Shown: in pieces, positions 20,182-30,958 of the stretch
How positions within the stretch are numbered: position 1 is the stretch's first letter
Layout of the letters: the number at the start of each line of letters is the position of its first letter
NCBI GenBank assembly: GCA_018806915.1
Contig: JAGKQI010000078.1
Location: 1,546,736 to 1,610,735, forward strand
Source of the DNA: Phytophthora colocasiae
Taxonomy: Eukaryota; Oomycota; Peronosporomycetes; Peronosporales; Peronosporaceae
Length of the DNA stretch: 64,000 nucleotides
Direction: 5' to 3'
Notes under the pieces: generated by a model
Databases searched by the model: none
What the model was told of the DNA's origin: nothing
The model's input: only the letters and a program-made list of their open reading frames with translations
Translations under genes and position numbers: made by a program

Positions 20182-20194
20182 GGTTATGAGCCCA
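20182..20194 (+). promoter_or_regulatory. Copia-1 primer-binding site, overlapping the gag start codon
   Basis: Directly after the LTR comes GGTTATGAGCCC, the complement of the eukaryotic initiator tRNA-Met anticodon arm (GGGCUCAUAACC), not of a tRNA 3' end. The gag ATG (20186-20188) is part of this site. This fits half-tRNA priming as established for Drosophila copia and yeast Ty5. Confidence 0.75.
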
Positions 20195-21364
20195 AGCTAC
20201 GCTGACAACATCGACAAGCTCGTGGAAGACAACTACTTCCACTGGGAGTTCAACATGCGGATGAAGCTCGCTCGGAAGGGACTGCTACCGCAGATCATCA
20301 AGCCCGAGTTCGACCAAGTGAGTGATCGCTCCACGGCGAAATGGAAGACCAACGATCTGAAGGCACTTGGTGTTATCGCTGGAGACGTGAGTCTGACGTA
20401 CCAAGTCTACGTCCGTGGAGCACTGACTGCCGCTGAGGCGTGGACGATGCTCGAGGAGCACTTCAACAAGAAGACGCTCAAGAACCGGCTTCTCGTCACC
20501 AAGAAGTTGAACAACTTCAAGATGGAGCCCGGGACCAAGTTCGCTTCCCACGTCGATCAGTTCAAGGAGATCGTCCTCCAGATGGAGACGATCGGTGAGA
20601 CTCTGGATGAGACTCGCCAGCTCGTGTTGCTCCTTGGCAGTCTGACGGACGAGTACAAGATGATATGTACTGTCCTCGAGAATACGCCAAACATGTCGCT
20701 GGCCTACGCGATTCAAGCTCTCTCTGGTGTTCAAGCTTCGGATGAATCGTCATCGGCTCAAGAGAAGGCTTTCGCTACGAAGAAGAAGGACTTCGGGGGC
20801 AAGCGTTGCTTCAACGGCAAGTGCTTCTACTGCAAGAAGCAAGGGCACCGAGAGTTCGAGTGCCGCAAGAAGAAAGCCGACCAAGAACGAGGGCAAGCTG
20901 CGCAAGAGGAAGCGTCCGACGACTTCTCGTTCATGGCTACGAGTGCGATGACCAAGAGTGAATGGCTCGTCGACTCTGGTGCAAGTTCGCACATGACCAG
21001 CGTCCGGGACAAGTTTGTGTCCATGAAGGAGCTGAAGACGCCAGTCCGCATCACGATCGCGGATGGCTCGAAAATCGACGCAGTTGCAAAGGGCACCGTC
21101 GGGTTGAAGCTGATGGACGCGAGGAAGCTCGCCGCAGGCAGATGGTTGATGCCCGGGAGCTGGCTGAAGAAGCTGAAGAGTTCAAACAGCAGGACGCTGT
21201 TGACGAAAGCTCGGAGAGGGACGACACGCAAGATGCTGCACACTCTCGACAGGCAGAAAGCTCAGAAAAGCAGGGCAGCGCTGACTCCGTCGCGGGAATC
21301 AAAGCTATGGGGCCGCCGCCGCCAGTACCAACCAATCTGGTACCAGGGAAATCTCCCAAACTGA
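20186..21364 (+). pseudogene. Copia-1 gag and protease, with a foreign gag segment
   Basis: From the ATG in the primer site the frame encodes a capsid-type gag (UBN2-like, 'WTMLEEHFNKKTLKNRL'), a zinc knuckle CFYCKKQGHREFEC and the aspartic protease motif LVDSGASSHMT. After 'GLKLMDARK' (about 21125) the normal protease-integrase linker is lost. It is replaced by about 350 bp that, in another frame (21142-21474), encodes 'KEVYPGLGSGFEDFQKEF', a motif recalled from gag of a different oomycete retrotransposon family. Typical Copia sequence ('SVSKLAEKG') resumes at about 21475. The frame from gag stops at 21364. Confidence 0.8.
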
Positions 21365-21474
21365 AGGACATACACTGTCGCCGATTCGATGGCAAGGAAG
21401 TGTATCCAGGTCTCGGATCGGGCTTCGAGGATTTCCAGAAGGAATTCGAGTGCGCCGTCCGCATGGAGCATCTC

Positions 21475-22860
21475 GGTGTCGAAGCTGGCCGAGAAAGGAG
21501 TCGTCGCCCAGTTCAGCAAGGACAAGTGTACCTTTCGCTACGGGGACGCTACTGTGATGGAAGCTAAGCGCTGTGGAAATGTCTACAAGCTGAAGACAGT
21601 GGGGGACGAGGTGTGTCATGCTGCAACGACCACTCGTAAGGAGCCATGGGCTGTTGTGCACGCCCGACTCGGCCACATCCCGTTCAAGCGTTATGAGAAA
21701 CTACTTACCATGGCAGAAGGAGTGCCTCGCATTACGGGTGGAGTCCCTGGGGACGACGTATGCGCTGGCTGCTGCATGGGCAAGATGAAAGCTGACGACT
21801 ATCCAAGGCATCCGGAGAAGGTCGTCAAAAGTGCAGGTGTGCTTGAACTGGTGCATACGGACGTGATGGGTCCGATGCAGACGAGGACACCTGGTGGTTG
21901 CACGTACGTTGTGACATTCATTGACGACTACTCACGTCACGTGACCGTCCACTTCATGAAAGCGAAGTCGGAGGTGCTGTCCAAGTTCAAAATCTACAAA
22001 TCAGCGATGGAGAACGCTACGGGCAAGAGTATCAAGCGTCTGCGTTCGGACAATGGTGGTGAATACACCGGTCGCCAGTTCAAGGCGTTCCTCAACCAGC
22101 ATGGCATCAAGCATGAGAAGACGGTGCCATACACGCCTCAGCAGAACGGTCTGGCTGAGCGCATGAACCGGAGCCTCGTGGAGATGGCTCGTTGTCTGCT
22201 CTACCATGAGAGCGTCAACAAGAAGTGGTGGGCCGAGGGGGTCAACACTGCTGCGTGGATTATCAATCGGATCCCCAACTCGGTGACTGTGAAGACACCG
22301 TTCGAGATTGTGCACAAATCGAAGCCACAGCTCAGGAACGTCAAGGTGTTTGGTGCTCTTGGCTACGCTCACATCCCCGACGAGAAGCGTCGCAAGTTGG
22401 ATGCCAAAGCGTTCAAATGTCGTTTCCTTGGATACGAGGATGGTGTGAAGGGCTACCGAGTCCTCAATGTGTCAACGGGTAAGGTGCAAATCGTTCGCAC
22501 TGTGAAGTTCATCGAAACGACCAATCCCCAGCACCTCATGGTACAGGATGAAGATGAACCAGCAACCAACGTGCCTGTCATGAGTGGACAACCGTCCAAG
22601 GGTTCAATGGAGATTGTTCCGGTCGTTGTTGAAGGTGCTGACGTCATTCCACTTCAACGTGACGTGAACAGTCAAATCATCCCTTACGAGTCCACCCATC
22701 CCATGATTACTCGTTCGCGTACTCGTAACATCGACGAAATTGACGATCCTGAAGAGGCTGGCGCAACCAAGAAGCAGATTATCCTGCCGTCAACCACGGG
22801 GACCAAGCGTCAGAAGATGACACAAGAAAGGGTTAACCAAGTGGCGAACTGCTCGCACTT
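21475..22860 (+). pseudogene. Copia-1 integrase
   Basis: Zinc-binding HHCC domain (HARLGHIPFKRYEKL ... CAGCCMGKM) and a DDE core with Asp in 'HTDVMGPM', Asp in 'RSDNGGEYT' and Glu in 'QQNGLAERMNRS'. The frame is separated from gag by the foreign segment and from the reverse transcriptase by a shift near 22850 ('ANCSHLKV' against 'EGGQAMAA'). All catalytic residues are visible, but the polyprotein cannot be read through. Confidence 0.85.
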
Positions 22861-22875
22861 GAAGGTGGCCAAGCT

Positions 22876-24492
22876 ATGGCTGCATCGGAGGAAGTCCCCA
22901 AGACGTATACAGAGGCGACGTCAGGCGAGGAGAGCGATGAATGGAAGAAGGCAATTGCAAGTGAATTGGAGTCACTTACTGCAAACAAGACATGGAAGCT
23001 GGTACCAAGACCGGCTCACCAGCGCCCGATCGGATGTCGGTGGGTGTTCGCGTTGAAGCGCAACGAGAAAGGAGAAGTGACCCGGCACAAGGCTCGTCTC
23101 GTCGCCAAGGGGTACTCTCAGCGTCACGGGATTGACTATGAAGAGACGTACGCGCCAGTGGCATACCTGAATTCGATCCGTGCTGTGCTGGCTAAGTGCT
23201 GTGCTGAAGGATTTGAGATCGAGCAATGCGACGTGGATACGGCGTTCCTGTATGGAAAGCTCGACGAAGAAATTTACATGGAATTGCCTGAAGGTCTGCG
23301 TGAGCTCCTGACGATGGCCGATGCTAAAGGTGAAGAAGACGTCGTCTGCCTACTCCTGCAAAGTTTGTATGGCCTGAAGCAAGCATCTCGTGTTTGGAAC
23401 GAGACGATCGATGGTCACTTAAAAGACATGGGTTTCAAGGCGGCTGATGCTGGTCCCTGTGTATACACCCGAGGTGATGGTGACGATGAATGTATCGTGC
23501 GTCTTTACGTCGACGACATGCTGATTGCTTCAAAGGACAAGGGTGTCATCGCGTCAGTGAAGGCTGGCATCGCGGACAAATTCCGGATCAAGGACCTCGG
23601 ACGCGCTCGATTTATTCTCGGGATTGAGATCGACTACGATATGGACAATAAAACATTGGCCATCTCTCAACGCGCATATACAGAGTCGATCATCAAGAAA
23701 TTCGGTCAAGAAAACGCGAAGCCAAGCCTGATGCCACTGGATCCAAGTCTTCACTTGACCAAGGACGACGGCACGCAGACAGAGGAGTACAAGGCCAAGG
23801 TGAAGTCAAGGCCCTACCGATCGCTCATCGGTAGCCTCATGTATCTGACATGCGGAACACGACCTGACATTGCGGTTGCTGTTGCCAAGTTGAGTCGCTT
23901 ACTGGAAAACCCAGGTGAGGCGCATTGGAATGCGGGAATCAAGGTGGTGCACTACCTGCTGAAGACCAAGGAAGTGGGTATCATGTACGATGGCCTACTG
24001 GGAACTGAGATGACGGCTTACTCGGATGCTGACTGGGCCGGTAACCGTGACGACAGACGCTCAGTGAGCGGAATGATGCTCATGATGTGTGGTGCTCCGG
24101 TGGTGTGGCGTTCGACGTTCCAGAAGACGGTCGCACTGAGTTCTACTGAGGCAGAGTACATGGCTCTGAGTGAGTGCATCAAAGAAGTAGTGTGGCTGCG
24201 TCGACTACTCAAGGACATTGGTGCAAAGCAAGTGGACCCTACGGTGATCTACGAGGACAACCAGGGTGCCATGGCTTTGGCGAAGAATGTCGGTTATCAA
24301 GCTCGCACCAAGCACATCGACATTCGCTACCATTTCATCCGAGAGAAGATTGCCAGTGGCGAGGTTGAGCTGACCTACCAGGAGTCTAAGAACCAACTAG
24401 CGGACTACTTGACCAAGGGCCTCTCTTCCAAGACGTTGCGCTACTTGATGGAACGCAGCAACGTCATTCCCAAGTTCGACACGTCGAATTGA
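22876..24492 (+). pseudogene. Copia-1 reverse transcriptase and RNase H
   Basis: A 538-codon frame carries the Copia reverse transcriptase (RVT_2): 'WVFALKRNEKGEVTRHKARL', 'QCDVDTAFLYGKL', 'LYGLKQASRVW' and the catalytic YVDD in 'RLYVDDMLIAS'. RNase H follows with 'AYSDADWAG', 'LSSTEAEYMAL' and 'YEDNQGAM'. The frame itself is uninterrupted and ends 7 nt before the 3' LTR, but it lacks its own start because of the shift at about 22850. Confidence 0.88.
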
Positions 24493-24499
24493 GTGGGGG

Positions 24500-24850
24500 T
24501 GTTGAGATTGCACTTCGCCGTCTCCTATACTGGGTCCCTACCTCGAAGCACGCAGCTTTCACGCGCACAACGCGTGCCAAGTGAGGACAACAGTGGAAGA
24601 CGCGTGGATGCTGCAATACGATTGGCGGTCTACCTTGGATACACTATTCTGATTGGACGAGAACTTCAATTTGCTGATCTCAAGATGTGCACAAATCGTT
24701 CCCGTTACATCAATCGTTCCCGTTACATCAAGCGTTCCCGTTTCACAAAGGTCTACAAGGGGAGCTCAAGGAGAGCAAGGGTAGATTTGTGAATGCGGGC
24801 TAACTCAATAAACTCACTTTTGGATTTACTTCCTCCTACTCACTTCACTA
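24500..24850 (+). repeat. Copia-1 3' LTR, main part
   Basis: Matches the 5' LTR from TGTTGAGATTG to CTCACTTCACTA, minus one 18-bp unit. The remaining 30 bp lie at 27577-27606. The break is a TA, the Tc1 target. Confidence 0.88.
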
Positions 24851-25162
24851 CACTCCGCGCCAGGATAGATCGGCCACCCACGTTGCTGGCCGTAACTCAG
24901 TCAATTTTAGGAGTTGGAGCCTGCTATTTAAATATGTTTTGCAGCTATTGTTGACTAAAGCGGTGTTTGTGCTAACGAGCTGGATATTGCAATTCATCGG
25001 GTGGCTAGCATACAGAGGAGCACTTTTGGCACCTCGACAGGTTAGATCGGCCACCAACACAATACAAATATCAAATCAAATGTGACTAAATGATTGCATA
25101 TCAATAGTGAGTCCTGTTTCCGTTCCTATCAACTACTTCTACGCATCGACGTGGCATCGACT
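24851..25162 (+). mobile_element. Truncated left end of a second Tc1 copy
   Basis: This 312-bp stretch matches the left end of the full Tc1 element (25989 onward) with very few differences (for example TTTAAATAT against TTTAGATAT). It ends abruptly at GGCATCGACT, where ankyrin DNA in inverted orientation takes over. Joint and origin are discussed in the findings. Confidence 0.85.
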
Positions 25163-25988
25163 TTCATTGCATAAACCAACAAAGAGTATTTGTTACAAGA
25201 GGGTAATAGCCACTTTACCACCGACACATGTCCCCCAGCAACAGCATTTTTCAGTGATTTCTCCATTGAACCCTTGCAGTGATGACGGTGTAGCCATATT
25301 GCCACCTCTAAGTGTCCATTACTTGCAGCTTTCACCATAGCTTTTGGTGTACGGGCTTTTGGGTAGAAAATCTGTAGCCATTTAATGATATCTAAACGCC
25401 CCAGTTGCGCAGCTGAAATCATCGCTTTAGTAGTGCAACCAATCGCCAGATTTTCATGTAGCCATCGTAACAATTCCAAGTTACCATTAGCTACCGCACC
25501 ATCCATTGCAGCAGTAGTGCAGCCTTCGGATCGATGTAGATGTAGCCATTTCAGCATCTCCAATTGTTTCTCGAAAAACGATCGAGGGGTGATCTGTAAA
25601 CAGCAGACATCAGCGTTTGTACCGTCGCATGAAGGAATGTGAAAGCGTCTTGAAGCAACATTATCCATCGCTGCAGTCGTGCAACCTTCAGTTCGGTGTG
25701 TATGAAGCCACTGCACCACTTCGATATGCCCATTAGCAGCAGCTTGATCCATCGCAAGTGTCGTGCATCCTTCCGTACGATGTGAGTGAAGCCATTTCAC
25801 AACACTTAAATGTCCACAAGCAGCTGCTGCATCCATAGCGAAAGTGGTGCAACGGGGATAACTTCCAACTTGATGAGAAGAAAATCTACCTCCACGTTTT
25901 TTCTGTTTGTTCCGTGACGAATTATCAATACTATCGAGAAACTGTACCACTACTAAGTAATTGAGAGTATAGCGAACGAGGCTTGATA
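25160..25988 (-). repeat. Inverted duplicate of ankyrin gene A and LTR tail
   Basis: Reading on the minus strand, this stretch copies the Copia-1 LTR tail (25988-25959), the target duplication (25958-25954) and about 800 bp of ankyrin gene A (matching about 27612-28410) with roughly one percent difference. It gives an apparent 296-codon ankyrin ORF, which is a duplicate fragment and not a separate gene. Confidence 0.9.
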
Positions 25989-27576
25989 CACTCCGCGCCA
26001 GGATAGATCGGCCACCCACGTTGCTGGCCGTAACTCAGTCAATTTTAGGAGTTGGAGCCTGCTATTTAGATATGTTTTGCAGCTATTGTTGACTAAAGCG
26101 GTGTTTGTGCTAACGAGCTGGATATTGCAATTCATCGGGTGGCTAGCATACAGAGGAGCACTTTTGGCACCTCGACAGGTTAGATCGGCCACCAACACAA
26201 TACAAATATCAAATCAAATGTGACTAAATGATTGCATATCAATAGTGAGTCCTGTTTCCGTTCCTATCAACTACTTCTACGCATCGACGTGGCATCGACT
26301 CGATGAGGGACTTTAGTAGAGCTAATGGGATTGATTCCCATGCCTCAAAGAGCGCAACAGTTAAATCTGCTACGCTCTCATACTGTTTTCCATTATTATA
26401 GACCCTCCTACTCATTATAGACCACAGATTTTCTATGGGATTAAGATCTGGCGACTTTGATGGCCAATCTAGAACATCTACAGCTTGCTCCGTAAAAAAA
26501 CCCTTAGTTTGCTTGGAGACGTGAATGCTTGCGTTATCCTGCTGGTAGATGTAGTCGGTGCCATAGTTTAGGTGCGCAAAGGGGAGGAGAAACTCTGACA
26601 CAGTGTAGATGTAATCATCCGAGTTCTGCCTCCCCTTCAGCACGACCAACTGGGACTTTCCGCGCTTGCAGAAGGCCGCCCAGACCATGACGGATCCCCC
26701 GCCAGCTTGTCGACGCTTGGTTTGGCGCGGGGCTTTCTGAGATCGCGCCAGTAGTGCTGAAAGCCGTCGGGGCCGTCAAGGTTCCACTTTTTCTCGTCTG
26801 AGAAGATGATGGTTTCCCAGACAGCCCCGGCATCTTTCCGCACTAGCATGGTGCGGGCCCATGCCTTACGCGCGGCCATGTCCTCCGGTTTCAATGACAA
26901 CGTGTTCTCCATCTTTGTGTACATCATCCAGTCTACCCTGGAAAGGGTACGCTGTATGGTGCGCACGGAGACGGAGAGCTTCAGCTCGGCCTTGAGCTTG
27001 GCGGCAGAGAGGTTGCCCTTGGACGCTTCGCGCACTAGGCGCCGCGTTTCTCGATCCGTTAGATTAGGTGGGAGGCCTGGGCGCTTTGGTTTCGCAGTGG
27101 GAGCTGGGGCAACAACACGGGCGACGGTGTCTCGGCTGCGGGAGGTCAGCAGTGCAGTGTTACGAGCGCTCACACCCGCTTCCCGAAGGCCTTGAATTCT
27201 ACCCCGCTCATTATCAGTGAGGCGGGGCTTCTTCTGGGGTTGGTGGGGCTTTTTCTTGCGTGGCATCTTGCCAAGTCAGCGCTGAAAGCACCAATACAGA
27301 CCACTCGTCTTCATCGACTCTTTTAATATGCAATCATTTAGTCACATTTGATTTGATATTTGTATTGTGTTGGTGGCCGATCTAACCTGTCGAGGTGCCA
27401 AAAGTGCTCCTCTGTATGCTAGCCACCCGATGAATTGCAATATCCAGCTCGTTAGCACAAACACCGCTTTAGTCAACAATAGCTGCAAAACATATCTAAA
27501 TAGCAGGCTCCAACTCCTAAAATTGACTGAGTTACGGCCAGCGACGTGGGTGGCCGATCTATCCTGGCGCGGAGTG
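25989..27576 (-). mobile_element. Complete Tc1-like transposon with 251-bp terminal inverted repeats
   Basis: 1588 bp, flanked by TA (25987-25988 and 27577-27578). The long inverted repeats (25989-26239 and 27326-27576) start CACTCCGCGCCAGGATAGAT and differ by very few bases. The transposase between them is on the minus strand. It is inserted in the 3' LTR of Copia-1, or in the copy of its tail. Confidence 0.9.
26239..27266 (-). pseudogene. Tc1-like (DD34E-type) transposase with one frameshift
   Basis: ATG at 27264-27266. The N-terminal part is a bipartite helix-turn-helix ('[20 protein letters not shown]'). The catalytic core shows Asp in '[16 protein letters not shown]', Asp in 'IYQQDNASIHVSK' and Glu in 'SPDLNPIENLW'. 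One frame shift near 26710 separates '[10 protein letters not shown]' from '[11 protein letters not shown]'. All catalytic residues survive, so the copy was disabled recently and by a single small indel. Confidence 0.88.
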
Positions 27577-27611
27577 TATCAAGCCTCGTTCGCTATACTC
27601 TCAATTACTTA

Positions 27612-28607
27612 GTAGTGGTACAGTTTCTCGATAGTATTGATAATTCGTCACGGAACAAACAGAAAAAACGTGGAGGTAGATTTTCTTCTCATCAAGTTGG
27701 AAGTTATCCGCGTTGCACCACTTTCGCTATGGATGCAGCAGCTGCTTGTGGACATTTAAGTGTTGTGAAATGGCTTCACTCACATCGTACGGAAGGATGC
27801 ACGACACTTGCGATGGATCAAGCTGCTGCTAATGGGCATATCGAAGTGGTGCAGTGGCTTCATACACACCGAACTGAAGGTTGCACGACTGCAGCGATGG
27901 ATAATGTTGCTTCAAGACGCTTTCACATTCCTTCATGCGACGGTACAAACGCTGATGTCTGCTGTTTACAGATCACCCCTCGATCGTTTTTCGAGAAACA
28001 ATTGGAGATGCTGAAATGGCTACATCTACATCGATCCGAAGGCTGCACTACTGCTGCAATGGATGGTGCGGTAGCTAATGGTAACTTGGAATTGTTACGA
28101 TGGCTACATGAAAATCTGGCGATTGGTTGCACTACTAAAGCGATGATTTCAGCTGCGCAACTGGGGCGTTTAGATATCATTAAATGGCTACAGATTTTCT
28201 ACCCAAAAGCCCGTACACCAAAAGCTATGGTGAAAGCTGCAAGTAATGGACACTTAGAGGTGGCAATATGGCTACACCGTCATCACTGCAAGGGTTCAAT
28301 GGAGAAATCACTGAAAAATGCTGTTGCTGGGGGACATGTGTCGGTGGTAAAGTTGCTATTATCCTCTTGTAACAAATACTCTTTGCTGGTTTCTGCAATG
28401 AAAGTTGCGCTTTCGGTTGAAGATTTCGACATAATTCTGCTTCTTGATGCTCAGCTGGCTCACGTCGTTTATAATGACAATGATGTTTGGGAAATGAGGA
28501 TGCAGTGGTTTCAGCACCGCGAGATTCGACAGTGGTTTGACGAGAAGTATCCACCGCCTGTAAGAGATATTTCCATGAGCATAACCGCTAGATGGTTAAG
28601 ACTTTAA
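27612..28607 (+). pseudogene. Ankyrin-like repeat gene A, C-terminal half
   Basis: Continues gene A directly: after the target duplication, GTAGTGGTACAG keeps the frame of the N-terminal half (GHL followed by VVVQFL). It then encodes at least six ankyrin-type units with the family signature, such as 'CTTFAMDAAAACGHLSVVKW' and 'CTTAAMDGAVANGNLELLRW', and ends at TAA 28605-28607 after 331 codons. Apart from the insertion I see no break. This half has no start codon of its own in place. Confidence 0.85.
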
Positions 28608-29463
28608 GAGCGACTACATGTAGTAGATAATTTCGATCAGATTAGGTATGAATCGCTCACTGCACTTTAACTGCGGAGGGCTACGTCGATTGGTGTTCGT
28701 CACGAGCTCGTTTTTCATTGTAACTCTCATTACGCGAAAGCAGTCCATAATTTGTGAATAGTTTTTTTCCCCTGCTCAACTACTATTGAAGCTCCATTAC
28801 CGTATTAATCAGAAGCCGACTGTATACAGAGTTTGTCGCCTAAAACCGGATAACGTAGAATACCGAATAGTACGCGGTAAATCAATACAACGCCCTACGA
28901 ATTGAACGCGGTCTCCGAGGCAAAGAATAGAACGTATGAACACTGTCGCAACAAAGCTGAGTTTTCTCGGCAGTTTGGCTTACGCTGCGGCAGAATAGAT
29001 GGATTCCAGTTCTCTGCAGCTGTAGCAATTTGACAATGCTTAGCCACCCCAGACCAAGTGAGCTATACCCGTGCCGGAAACCCACGCCCTCCCCCCATGG
29101 AGACAGTGGTTTCGTGGATGTCGAGTGCATGGCGCCAGGTTCCTGACAGCGTCGTGCAAAAGAGCATTGGCAAGTGCGGGTTCCTTGACGATCCAAACAT
29201 CAGTAAGCATGACGTCTACGGTTCACAATTTCGAGTGGCCTGGACACACTCAATGACAACAGCGACAGTGGCGTGGCAGCGACAGCTCCAACGAGCTTCT
29301 GGACGCGCTCGATGAGATCTGCATCGATGAGTAGCTCTCGAAGAACATAACACTAAATCTATTTGCTGGCTTTGATGGTAAATTCATTGTTCGTTGTTTT
29401 TATTGTACTCAACAATGCGGAATCGAATAGAGCTCCCTACGAATTGAACGCCCGAGAGCGTAC

Positions 29464-29720
29464 TGTTGCTGGGGTAGACTTTAGCGCTTGGTAGAAGGAC
29501 GTTGTAGAGATGCTGTGAAAGAAGAAGTAAGATTAATTTGCTTAGAACCGCTGAGGTTCATTAGATTCTAGTATCAAGTAGCCAAAGTTCCTGTGTAGAA
29601 CTTCAGCTACCAGTCATTTACTTTACATGTATTACATATTGGAGTCACAAGTACCGTGTCCCTTCAGTATGAGATTGTAGAGGGAACGGTGAGGTTGCTC
29701 AGACGAGCCTAACCCCAACA
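29464..29720 (-). repeat. Copia-2 3' LTR
   Basis: Identical to the LTR at 35857-36113. The accessory ORF starts about 240 bp from its inner edge and points away from it, so antisense transcription from this LTR could drive that ORF. Confidence 0.92.
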
Positions 29721-29962
29721 GCCTCCCTGGCTCGTCATCAGGTCTTATTCGCACTGTTTTTGGAAAGTTACGGAATCGTAGAGTCGGCCAAGATGTCAAG
29801 GACGCGAAATTGTGCTGTGCAAAAAAATCGCAAGCATGCGTGCACACTACCGACATCTCTCATTCTCTGTCTTCTCACGTCCTGCCACATTCAGTCTCCA
29901 TCAGGTCCGAACGCGTGCAAACTGGTCCAGAGCTCAGTAATTACACGCCAGCTCCAGACAGG

Positions 29963-30958
29963 ATGTCGCGGTCGGCCTTGGTGGTGCCTGTGGCGTTTGG
30001 AGGCGTCGTTCAGTCGCTCGAGAAGCAATTGCCGGATTTGCAAGACATCGTACGGCCTGCGCAACTTCCATCGACTGCGTTACCATCAGTTATCAGCTCG
30101 ACTCCGGTGACGGTGCCTCGCACGCCTCAGCCTCAGCTAGAACAGCAGATATTGCACCCTAGAAGGAGTCTTCGCCCACGAAAATTAACCAAAATCAATG
30201 AGCCAGCATATTCAGAACGCCCAAATCGACCTTCAAATCGCAGGAAACCCCGTAAAACCGCGCAAACAGTGCCAACCTGGAAAGTTGCGTATATCAAAGA
30301 TCGTGTGACTACAGCATCAGGGCAGGTTCTCTACAGAGTACTATGGCGAAAGAAGTTTGGTCGGCACCCAAGAACGTGGGAGCCACGCGAGATGCTCACG
30401 GCTGATGGCTTCAGTGATGCATTGGCCATTGTGGACGAATGGGTCGGTGCAGGACGGAAGGAGGACTTCTTCCAATTTGTTTCTGAGAAGTACCCATCCG
30501 TGGCAGGTGCAAATCCTTCAGGTACCTGCCTTTTTCTGGCTTTACAGCAGGCGTTAGTACTGGTTGGTGACTCACGAGGCGTAGAAGATGCAGATATTCA
30601 AGAATTCATTGCACGCTCAGCTGAACTCAACCAAGATGTTTCTCGTGGGGTCCCCTGGCGTGTATTTAGGGCGTTTATTGCTAAGGTGCGCTTACGAGGG
30701 TCTGAGCTCTCACTGGTCGATATTGAGTGCAATAGGCATCGAACTGGCCATCGTGGTGTTGCTGCAATTGAGAGATTGCCTCTTGAGGAGGGCTTCTATT
30801 TGGTTGCTGCCAGTAATTCTATGGCGGTTGGGCATGCATTTGTCCTGCATGTTGCAAGTAGTCAATATACCGTGTACGACGACAACATTAGGCGGCCTCT
30901 GCGGTCTTACGGCGAATGGATCGACCGATTAATGTTTGTTCGAAGGGTTGCCATTTAG
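29963..30958 (+). CDS. Chromodomain and putative cysteine-protease ORF, antisense inside Copia-2
   Basis: 331 aa from the first in-frame ATG (29963); the frame is open back to 29810 without an ATG. A basic Pro/Arg-rich region precedes a chromodomain-like segment at about 106-150 ('WKVAYIKDRV', 'VLYRVLWRKKFG', 'HPRTWEPREML'). Residues about 180-325 look like a papain-fold peptidase of OTU or C39 type: Cys189 in 'NPSGTCLFLALQQAL', His291 in 'AVGHAFVLHV' and Asp306/307 in 'YTVYDDN' could form the triad. AATAAA follows the stop at about 30966. It lies wholly between pol and the 3' LTR of Copia-2 and runs opposite to pol. I do not know a described retrotransposon protein of this make-up. Family assignment of the peptidase part is tentative; the chromodomain is more secure. 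Confidence 0.7.
   Translation: MSRSALVVPVAFGGVVQSLEKQLPDLQDIVRPAQLPSTALPSVISSTPVTVPRTPQPQLEQQILHPRRSLRPRKLTKINEPAYSERPNRPSNRRKPRKTAQTVPTWKVAYIKDRVTTASGQVLYRVLWRKKFGRHPRTWEPREMLTADGFSDALAIVDEWVGAGRKEDFFQFVSEKYPSVAGANPSGTCLFLALQQALVLVGDSRGVEDADIQEFIARSAELNQDVSRGVPWRVFRAFIAKVRLRGSELSLVDIECNRHRTGHRGVAAIERLPLEEGFYLVAASNSMAVGHAFVLHVASSQYTVYDDNIRRPLRSYGEWIDRLMFVRRVAI

Larger units (their letters stand above)
19785..27606 (+). mobile_element. Copia-1 LTR retrotransposon with nested Tc1 DNA
   Basis: 5-bp target duplication ACTTA at 19780-19784 and 27607-27611. The 5' LTR is 19785-20181. The 3' LTR is 24500-24850 plus its last 30 bp at 27577-27606; the two parts are separated by a Tc1 fragment, an inverted duplication and a complete Tc1 element. 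The internal region reads gag, protease, integrase, reverse transcriptase and RNase H in Copia order. A polypurine tract (GAGTGGGGG) directly precedes the 3' LTR. Coding is frameshifted at about 21120-21480 and about 22850, so the copy is not autonomous. Confidence 0.92.

Noticed and set aside
20182..20194. tRNA gene fragment
   Set aside because: Only a 12-nt anticodon-arm complement is present at the position of a primer site; there is no tRNA fold.
25129..26019. Minus-strand 296-codon ankyrin ORF as a separate gene
   Set aside because: It is the inverted duplicate of gene A plus LTR and Tc1 sequence; its start and end are junction artefacts.
29793..29809. Upstream ATG for the antisense Copia-2 ORF
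   Set aside because: The ATG at 29793 is not in the same frame; the first in-frame ATG is 29963.
30050..30062. A fifth copy of the TCGTACGGC motif
   Set aside because: Only the first ten bases match, and it lies inside a coding frame far from the other copies.
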